From contig JAUGWO010000009.1 in assembly GCA_049724395.1 (NCBI GenBank), positions 1-64,000 of the forward strand: DNA of 64,000 bases. Direction: 5' to 3'. The position numbers and the translations under genes were made by a program. Source of the stretch: Spongospora subterranea f. sp. subterranea (lineage: Eukaryota > Endomyxa: Phytomyxea > Phytomyxea > Plasmodiophorida). Numbering within the stretch: the first letter of the stretch is position 1; each line of letters opens with the position of its first letter. The notes under the pieces are model-generated. The model did no database searches and was not told the DNA's origin. It was given only the letters and a program-made list of their open reading frames with translations. Shown here one piece after another: positions 56,821-64,000 of the stretch.

Positions 56821-58956
56821 CCCATCTCTGTTATCTGACAATGACTTCCGTCTAGTTATCGACTTGGGATTGACTCCGCCGTCCACTACACTTCCACCCA
56901 GCAACAGTCCATCTCGTGGTTGAATCGTCTGTAAATACATTGTTTCTGGTTTACAAATTGATCGTGCAAGGCAATGCGAAGAATGTTTTGACAAATAGGA
57001 TTATACCTCAGAGCGGATATCGAAAACAGAAGCCAGAACAGGCGTTGTTACCAAACATGTAGCCCGATAGATTGTAAGGATTTTGTCCTCGTCAGCGTGT
57101 TCCATCTGTGGTCACGGTTTGAGGTAGTACACCGGCCAAACGGATTCGATAGGAAAAGTGGCTCCAAGAGGAATTCCCCAAAAACAGTTAATCAACATAA
57201 TTGGAAAAAATGGAAAACAATTTGCGATGATATGAAAATTTTGAGGTATTTTAGTACAATTTCTACTCGAGTTTATGTTCGGGAATACTTCGATCGGTGG
57301 TCAGTAAAGTACCTATCGGATTCATCATCCTTGTGTTCTGACTAACCAGATGCTGGTTGTGAAAACGATTTATCACACTTTTCGGGTCGCCAAGTTGATA
57401 TCCGTTCATAGAGCATTGATGAATTGAGGTACCAGATGTTTTCCAGGTTCAGCTTCGTTAATACAACGTCGCGTTCGAGCACTTTTGGTGAATACGAATG
57501 GCGATAGAAGGTCCAAATCTGAAGGACAGCAGCAAAAAAAAAGAGCAAAGAGCATAGGATGTGGAAATAAATCAGCGTCATCAGAGGAAAGAGGATCGTT
57601 ATAGGCGTAATCGTCGATATGCTGCACATTAACAGCTTGACCAAAAGTCGAAACTGATAATTTCGAATAAGAAAACGTGACTGTATTGATCGTGTATGTT
57701 ATTTCATTCAGCAGTGCCATTGTCTAATTAATGGTAATGAGCAGGTTCCCATCTGCGACTCGCCAAACAGGACGTTGATTGGACTTAGCGTGCCCTTTAT
57801 TGAAATATATATTTAATATATTGAGGGAAGAATATGCGATAGAGGCCATGCTAACTGCAATCAACGTCCCGATGGAGAATCACAATTCAGCATCTCGACG
57901 ACTAGGGATCAGCAAGATGAATTCCACGCTCATCGAATCGAAGCTCGAGGTGTGGTTATCTTGTGTTGCGACCAGAGCCCGATATGAACCGATCTCGTGA
58001 CTTTTAAATGTAGCGAGCAGCACTACAAAACAGACAAACTTTGTCCATTGTCGACTTCAATTTAAGTCCGAAATTGATACCGTCTAATGATGTTACAGTA
58101 TCTCAATTGTGTGGTGTAGGCGATTTTTCGGGAAAACTGAAAAGATATGGGCATTAGCAGAGCTGATAATAAGGATACACTGCGATATGATTACGATTCC
58201 GGCTCGTTCTAAATCGAGCTTGCGAGTACCGTCTGGCGTTGTTACGGACGGATGGACATCGTCTGAGTGTGCGTACTGAAAAGCGCCCCGAAGCCATTTC
58301 TGATCGAAAGGAGTGACATTCGAATGGTAACGACGGTGTTGGACTTACTGCGTTTCCAACCGCTCTTGCGACGGCTTGCAGAGTTAGCGGTTGGCGAACG
58401 TTGAAAAAATTTTGACATTCGCGAAGCAAAACGGGTTGTTCACTATTTACAGCTGTTGCCACGTCCCAGCTGTCCATGAACAGTCCTTAGAGTTCGGTAC
58501 ACTTGTAGAACCTGTCTCGCATGTTCACCCATCACGGCAACAACATTCCGGCGTCATTGAATGCACAAGTGTCCCATGCAGTCCACGTGTGACTTATCAC
58601 TGCATTTGGATAGGTACTCGTCCTCACTGGACACCCTCTTCAGGTACAGGTTGTCAACGTTCAGCTCGGTGAATGAGTAAGACGATACAGGGAGCGCGTG
58701 CCCGATGGTGGATCCTTCGTAACACACTCGACGACGGGTTGCACTCTTGGAGGACACACCGTGAAGAGTTGTCATCGGAATTCAGTGTTGTGAGCACACG
58801 GCAGAGCCGAGGCGCAAAGTTTCATCGTCACGTTGGCTTGGGAAGTCGAAATGGGGTCTGGCAAGCACCGCTGTGGAGTCCATACTTCCGTGCTCGCGTT
58901 GCTCCTCGTGGTCGTGGTCGCTGCGTGCGTTCACCATTCTGATGTAAAACGTCTAC
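56821..58956. other. No confident gene
   Basis: Open frames up to about 107 codons lack motifs. The minus strand at 57342-57720 has a hydrophobic stretch (LIYFHILCSLLFFFAAVLQI) that could be a membrane span of a small unidentified protein, but start and splice sites are not clear. Confidence 0.35.
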
Positions 58957-59458
58957 CTGAGACCACGCACGATGATTACACCACAGAGGACAGAGAGAGC
59001 AAGTCGGAGGACTTACTACGTTCCAAACTTCCGCTTCACAGCAACGACCCGAGCGGCTCTAGCTGCCATCTTTCCCACGGCGAATCACACATGCACTCGC
59101 ACTCCCTTACGCAGCTGCATCGCGATATCCTCAGGGCGGAAGTTTGGAACGTAGTGAGTCCTCCGATTTGCTCTCCCCGTCCTCTGTGGTGTAATCTACC
59201 TGAGACCACGCACGATGATTACACCACAGAGGACGGGGAGAGCAAGTCGGAGGACTCACTACGTTCCAAACTTCCGCCCTGAGGATATCGCGATGCAGCT
59301 GCGTAAGGGAGTGCGAGTGCATGTGTGATTCGCCGTGGGAAAGATGGCAGCTAGAGCCGCTCGGGTCGTTGCTGTGAAGCGGAAGTTTGGAACGTAGTAA
59401 GTCCTCCGACTTGCTCTCTCTGTCCTCTGTGGTGTAATCATCGTGCGTGGTCTCAGGT
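58957..59458. mobile_element. Palindromic pair of MITE-like elements
   Basis: Two copies of an element of about 230 bp lie head to head (about 58972-59198 and 59217-59441), nearly identical, so the whole block is a long palindrome around 59205. Each copy has its own terminal inverted repeats of about 60 bp: one end starts ATTACACCACAGAGGAC and continues to CTACGTTCCAAACTTCCGC, and the other end is its complement. The interior of about 100 bp (GACCCGAGCGGCTCTAGCTG onward) has no coding capacity. Both outer ends carry ACCTGAGACCACGCACGATG. Target-site duplications were not identified. Confidence 0.85.
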
Positions 59459-59657
59459 ACCTTGTTGATGTGGCGTCAAACCAAGGTCGCAAATCAATGG
59501 TGGTACATTAACGGTCCACGCACCCCGCCACAACGTCACAGTGCGCCCAGCACCCATCAAGGGGGGTCATGGCTGGTGACTATAAATGTATGTACATAGA
59601 TACACATGGGGTGCCCCGTGGAGAGGCCCCGGGTGACTCTAGAACATTTGGCATTTG

Positions 59658-60155
59658 ATCACATCATTCCTCACCACTTCTCTCCCCTCCCAAGGAAAAT
59701 TTGGCGCTATTCATATCTCAAAACCATGATCCGACTGTGTATGAAACCGACTATGATGACTGAATCCTGTTGCCTAATACAATACAACAAGTAACGCTTG
59801 ATGCAACACTTTCGGTTGTCTTTCGCTTAGAGCCAGCCATTGACCAGATGACGACATTGTCGTGCATCATTCAAATCGTGTGTTTTTGAACATTTCCGAA
59901 TTCCATCACATAGGCAATGAGACCGTGACGCATGGCATAGGTCTTGTGCCGATCGTTTGATTGGAATTGAGTTCATTTGGAGCAAAAGACAACCGAAAGT
60001 GTTGCATCAAGCGTTACTTGTTGTATTGTATTAGGCACCAGGATTCAGTCATCATAGTTGGTTTCATACACCAGTCGGATCATGGTTTTAAGATATGAAT
60101 AGCGCCAAATTTTCCTTGGGAGGGGAGAGAAGTGGTGATGACACGATCTCGCCTG
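59658..60155. repeat. Foldback repeat, arms about 170 bp
   Basis: The left arm (about 59658-59828, CTCACCACTTCTCTCCCCTC to TTTCGGTTGTCTTTCGCT) is repeated inverted at about 59981-60155, with a few differences, around a spacer of about 150 bp. The right arm contains the last codons of the minus-strand frame at 60088-60516, so the left arm is a reversed copy of the end of that gene plus its 3' flank. Confidence 0.85.
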
Positions 60156-60516
60156 TCAGATGCTCGTCCATAGCTTGCCAATGGCGAGGAGGGATGGTTG
60201 CAATGACAGCATCGAGATAATGCGGCTTGGCCATGAGCTTGGAGTAGTAGTTGCGGTAGAGTTGTCTCCATCCGTCGGCAGGTCGGGTGAAGTCGTTGAG
60301 GACTTCTCTGAGGCGATCCCAGGTTCCTCGGGAATTTCCCGACTGCCCACACTCGCTCACCCAATACATAATCGCTCCCAGCTCCCACTGTTGAGGGGTC
60401 TCGACGGGTCCGGGGAGAATTTGACTTTTGAACGGTCTTGGAAGGTTTGGTCGGGGATTACAGGAGCTGCGGCTGTTGGTCGACTGGAGACCGGCGTTGA
60501 AGGATACTGTATACAC
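60088..60516 (-). CDS. 142-codon open frame, unidentified, possibly element-derived
   Basis: A frame containing GTWDRLREVLNDFTRPADGW, RQLYRNYYSKLMAKPHYL and IPPRHWQAMDEHLTG, with a Pro/Ser-rich N-terminus. It looks like real coding sequence by its helix-forming, tryptophan-containing middle but matches no family I know. Its end is part of the foldback repeat, so it may belong to a mobile element. The start ATG at 60516 is the first in frame. Confidence 0.4.
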   Translation of the reverse strand: MYTVSFNAGLQSTNSRSSCNPRPNLPRPFKSQILPGPVETPQQWELGAIMYWVSECGQSGNSRGTWDRLREVLNDFTRPADGWRQLYRNYYSKLMAKPHYLDAVIATIPPRHWQAMDEHLTGEIVSSPLLSPPKENLALFIS

Positions 60517-60582
60517 CCTGTGTGACTTTCACCTTTGGGGAAAACCCATAACAAAAAAGGGTCCCGCCCGCCCTACACTAAC

Positions 60583-60800
60583 CCGCCGTTTACAGTTATT
60601 GTGTCACCCGCTGTTTTCAACTCTGGTGGAAACATGAAGAGCAGAAGGTCCCGCCGTTTACCACTGCGACACGAACTGACCTCAACTCCGGTGGAAACGT
60701 GAGAAGAAGAAGGTCCCGCCGTTTACTGCTGTGACACCAGTTGTAAGTTGTTGTCGGCTGTGGGAAACATGAGGGAGAACGTCTCGCCGTTTTACTGTGA
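60583..60800. repeat. Degenerate tandem repeat, about 66 bp, four copies
   Basis: The motif CCCGCCGTTTA recurs at about 60583, 60650 and 60715, with a diverged copy (TCTCGCCGTTT) at about 60783, spacings 65-68 bp. Linking parts share CAACTCYGGTGGAAACRTGA. It ends about 90 bp before the PPME1 start codon. Confidence 0.75.
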
Positions 60801-60888
60801 TATCTCTAGTAACACTGACACATGCTGTCGTTGTTCAAAGTCCGCCATTTGTTTGTGTACTTATCCGCTCATTAAGTTATTGTAATCG

Positions 60889-62237
60889 ATGTCGGGAAAT
60901 AGTCATTATCAATGGCAGCCTTATTTCGACCAGCGTCGCCTGCTAGAAATACAGGATGACGTCAGCTATTCAATTGTTCGGATTGAGCCGTTCGTCTGAT
61001 TTCGCTTTCTTGATCAGCGATTCTGCGTATATACCGCCGGTCCTCCTGATGCCGACGTTGTATTTGTGCTTTTACATGGAGGAGGGCAAACCGCGCTGAG
61101 CTGGGCTCTTGCCACTGTATATATTATCTAAAAATCGACTTTTAACCATCAACTAATTCTTGAAACCAGAATGTTATCAAATCAGAATTCGGTGTGCTTG
61201 CATTTGACTATCGGGGGCATGGTATACAAATATGCAGACTCGACTATATCATTTTTGATAACATTGAATCTTTTCCAGGTGCAACTCAGTGTCAAGATGA
61301 ATCAGATTTGGTTATCGTTCCTGTTTTCTTCCTTGCTTTGAACTGCTGACCGGCCGTAATTTAGTCCACGGAAACGCTGACCAAAGACGCTGTTGCTGTT
61401 ATAAAAAATTGTGTCAAAGAAGACTCGTGTATCATCTTTGCAGGCAACGATTGGAACTCTTATTGAAGCTACATTCGTTTTGAAGTTTTCGACAGGTCAT
61501 AGCTTAGGTGGAGCGCTTGCCATCCATATCGCCGCTTCAAGGCTGGTCAGTGTCTCTGGTATCTGTGTGATTGACGTTGTAGAAGGTATTGGATTTTTTT
61601 GCCTCTCCAATTAGTCTAATTGATTCCTCAAGGCACTGCGATTCCCGCATTGGCTTTCATGCCAGCCTTGCTAAAACGCCGACCAACCGCGTTTGCCTCA
61701 ATAGAGGATGCCGTCTGCTATGTAATTAACAGCAACACATTGCATTCAAGAACAGCTGCCGAGGTCAGTCAGAGTCATTAGAAGCATGTTTGAAACAATA
61801 TTCACGTCATCCAAAGATTTCCGTTCCTCCACAACTTTGCTTCAATAATGGAACCGGAAATTGGGTTTGGCGGACAGACCTCGCAAAGTCTGAGCCTTAC
61901 TGGATTTCATGGTACGAGGGCATCACGTCGAAGTTTCTAAGTTTATCGGCCGCTAAAATGTTAGTACTGGCCCACACCGACCGAATGGATAAGTATGTTT
62001 ATCAACGCTAATTCGAACTTTCAATGCCATTGACGTTGTTGATGCGAAAGGGACATCCTAATAAGCCAGATGCAAGGGAAGATTCAGGTGGAGATTATAT
62101 CTGGGGGTCATTCCATTCAAGAAGACTCATACGATACCTTGAGCCAAGAAATGATCCGTTTTGCTAAGCGAAATAAGTTTGCTGAATTGAGAGATCTGAA
62201 CCGAAGGGCGAAATCTGCTTCCAAAGTGCAAAAATAA
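60889..62237 (+). CDS. PPME1: Protein phosphatase methylesterase 1
   Basis: An alpha/beta hydrolase that removes the C-terminal methyl ester of the PP2A catalytic subunit. The N-terminal exon has YQWQPYFDQRRLLEIQDD. Then FCVYTAGPPDADVVFVLLHG and GGGQTALSWAL give the oxyanion region, FGVLAFDYRGHG the following strand, TKDAVAVIKNCVKEDSCIIF then GHSLGGALAIHIAAS (nucleophile Ser), ICVIDVVEG joined to TAIPALAFMPALLKRRPTAF (catalytic Asp), VWRTDLAKSEPYWISWYEGI, and ISGGHSIQEDSYDTLSQEMI (catalytic His). It ends SASKVQK. Eight or so exons with 50-75 bp introns. All catalytic residues are present and length is normal. The ATG at 60889 is the first with a family-like N-terminus. Confidence 0.93.
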
Positions 62238-62338
62238 CATTACTGCTTTTGTAAATCAACAAGTTTTTGATATATTTTTCATATCAACACTAATATATAT
62301 TCTCGCCTGCTTGCGTGTTGGGTTAGCTTGCCAAGATG

Positions 62339-62388
62339 TTCTAGAATATATATTGCAATCTAGAATTTTTATCTAGATTGTTCCGGAA
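62339..62388. promoter_or_regulatory. Putative heat shock element cluster upstream of HSF
   Basis: TTCTAGAA (62339-62346) and TTCCGGAA (62381-62388) are both perfect TTCnnGAA pairs of inverted nGAAn units, 42 bp apart, with a further TCTAGAA between them. They lie 260-310 bp before the HSF start codon and 100 bp after the PPME1 stop. A TATATA-like box (TTTATATATG) sits near 62512. Binding is inferred from the motif only. Confidence 0.45.
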
Positions 62389-62645
62389 ATAATGAATTTT
62401 TTTTGTACCCAGCTGTTGCTTCCTCTTACAACAAACCGATTTCATTCTGCAATTGTTTCGATTACTGTCTGGACACAACCTCAAGTCGTGTAAACTTGGG
62501 CCAGCGTTGGTTTATATATGCCCTTGTAATCGGCATTTGGGGATTGTGTTGTCACAGGAGATAATATCTGTCTCCCCACCCCAGTCATCATCGCCGATCC
62601 AGTAGCGCCAACCAGGGGGCTCCTTCCACATATTGAACATTAGAA

Positions 62646-63909
62646 ATGGGTTCAGTAGAAGACTCCTCTGACGAACATCGTATTCGCCACCAGGATCTCG
62701 CCGATATGCCCAAACCGTTGCCGGCCTTCATCTCGAAGACGTGGCTGATGGTTTCTAGCGGCGACCATCACGACATCATCTCCTGGAATCCGCATGGAGA
62801 CGGATTCGTGGTGAAAAAGGAGCACGAGTTCGCTCAGTTCATTTTGCCCCGGTAATTACTACTACGATTTACTGATTATTCGTGTATTGGGTCTGATCGT
62901 TAATGGCCATTTAGGTACTTTAAACACAAAAATTTTTCGTCGTTTGTTCGTCAGCTGAACCTGTACGGATTCCATAAATTCGCCCACGAAAGCAATATCG
63001 AGTTCAAGCACCAAGCGTTTCTTCGAACGCGAGATGATCTGCTTTGTCGCATTAAAAGAAAGCATGCGTTGCCCAAAACCTCAGGAACTGGCACCAACAA
63101 TCCGGTCATTTATGTCGGAAAGTCGAAGGTGCCGATGAAAACTTTAACACATATCTGCTAAGTTTAATTCGAACTGTAGGCTGCAATGGATGAGCTACAA
63201 AATCAAGTGGAATCGCTCAAAAGCCAATACCAGCAAATGTGGAAGGTTTTCTATCTAAGGGTGATTCAGCAAAAACTTCGTTGACCCTTCAGTGCATCTA
63301 GGTCCAACAGCAAATGATGCTGTTTTTGGCGTCCTTTTTGCGAGAATACACTCCGAGCGCATCGACTCCGCCGGTCAAGCGAAGGCGGAATAATAACAGC
63401 AAAGAGAACTGTGTAGGGGCCGAGGCGAAACCCGAGGTTCTGGATCAGCAAACGATGCAGTTCGTTGTCTCGCAACTGAACGAATTCACAAACAATGGAA
63501 ATCAGTTGCCCGTTGCCCAGCAGCAGGTTTGCCCCAAAGCGGTTCGTGTCGGTTGGGATATTTACAGACCATGGTTGTGTAGATGTTGGCAAACCGGAAA
63601 TCAAATGTCAAGATGCAGAAGCACGCTTTACAGGGACTTGAACAGATGTCATCGTGCATCGGGAAAGGTTTCGCCATGAATCCGGGCAGTACGCCATCGA
63701 TATGGGGATGCCCTGCGATGAACCTCAACGCATCAAGCGATTCGTTGACCCTGTTTCCGTTCCCTCCTCAATCGCCGAACTGTGTGCCGACGGCGTCGGA
63801 TCCGATGACGTTTGAGTGTCGAACGAGGGACCATATTCTCGACCAATCACTGGTGCGAGGGTTCCCGTTGCAAAGTGCCATCGAGACCTTGGGAGAACCT
63901 TTTACCTGA
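62646..63909 (+). CDS. Heat shock transcription factor
   Basis: A winged-helix factor that binds nGAAn repeats as a trimer. The DNA-binding domain, split by an intron inside it, reads LPAFISKTWLMVSSGDHHD, ISWNPHGDGFVVKKEHEFAQ, FILPRYFKHKNFSSFVRQLN (recognition helix) and LYGFHKFAHESNIEFKHQAF. Then comes a basic stretch (CRIKRKHALPK) and a heptad region (DELQNQVESLKSQYQQMW joined to VQQQMMLFLASFLREY) for oligomerisation, a second basic patch (VKRRRNNNSKEN), a Q-rich part and a C-terminal tail with LTLFPFPPQSPN, ending ETLGEPFT. About five exons. The ATG at 62646 starts an acidic leader. The gene looks complete; 90 bp of 3' flank follow to the window end. Confidence 0.95.
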
Positions 63910-64000
63910 GCTTGTATATAAATTTAGTATATTCTTTTCACTGTCGATATGGGCAATGACCGATCTGGGCTGTATTATAGGAGTATTTTGGAATCTAGGG

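Noticed and set aside
57342-57720. Hydrophobic minus-strand frame as a small membrane protein
   Set aside because: Two overlapping frames share the stretch, no start or splice could be fixed, and no family matches.

Overview
The window is nuclear DNA of an intron-rich, compact unicellular eukaryote that I cannot place further. The genes are broken by many short introns (about 40-70 bp, GT...AG, often ending in TAG), standard stop codons are used, and the proteins are eukaryotic housekeeping families: ALG11, Tudor-SN, prefoldin 6, PP2C, FZR1/CDH1, kaptin, NPRL3, PPME1 and HSF. I read the coding regions by eye and joined exons by frame, GT/AG sites and family motifs, so exon borders are provisional.

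Layout. 1-4.5 kb: a Ty1/copia retroelement running off the left edge, followed by a four-copy 95-bp tandem array. 4.85-12.9 kb: five genes, all on the minus strand: ALG11, a Tse2-like ADP-ribosyltransferase-fold gene, a membrane RING-H2 E3 ligase, a 427-residue coiled-coil/membrane protein and a second coiled-coil protein. 13-20 kb: decayed transposons (a MULE and Ty3/gypsy pieces in both orientations). 20.2-24.4 kb: alkaline ceramidase (+), then PP2C and prefoldin 6 (-). 24.5-32 kb: repeats, inverted duplications, a decayed Myb/SANT-like gene and one unidentified spliced gene. 32.4-36.5 kb: Tudor-SN (SND1). 36.5-41 kb: decayed gypsy-like sequence. 41.2-49.4 kb: FZR1/CDH1 (-), a GT2 glycosyltransferase (+), kaptin (-) and NPRL3 (+). 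49.4-53 kb: no confident gene. 53.0-56.8 kb: an unfamiliar secreted protein made of 16 tandem tryptophan-rich modules, one module per exon. 58.9-60.8 kb: palindromic and tandem repeats. 60.9-63.9 kb: PPME1 and HSF (both +).

The strongest candidate for something undescribed is the 16-exon modular gene at 53016-56820. It has a signal peptide followed by about 55-residue modules sharing three tryptophan positions, flanked almost throughout by phase-1 introns, so that whole modules can be duplicated without shifting the frame. I know no family with this pattern.

Two neighbourhoods are also notable. Kaptin (a KICSTOR subunit) and NPRL3 (a GATOR1 subunit), both parts of the amino-acid-sensing brake on TORC1, sit head to head about 330 bp apart. 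The Tse2-like gene follows the RING E3 gene by 81 bp in the same orientation, and a plausible splice would fuse them in frame. At a larger scale, about six separate pairs of inverted duplications occur in the window.
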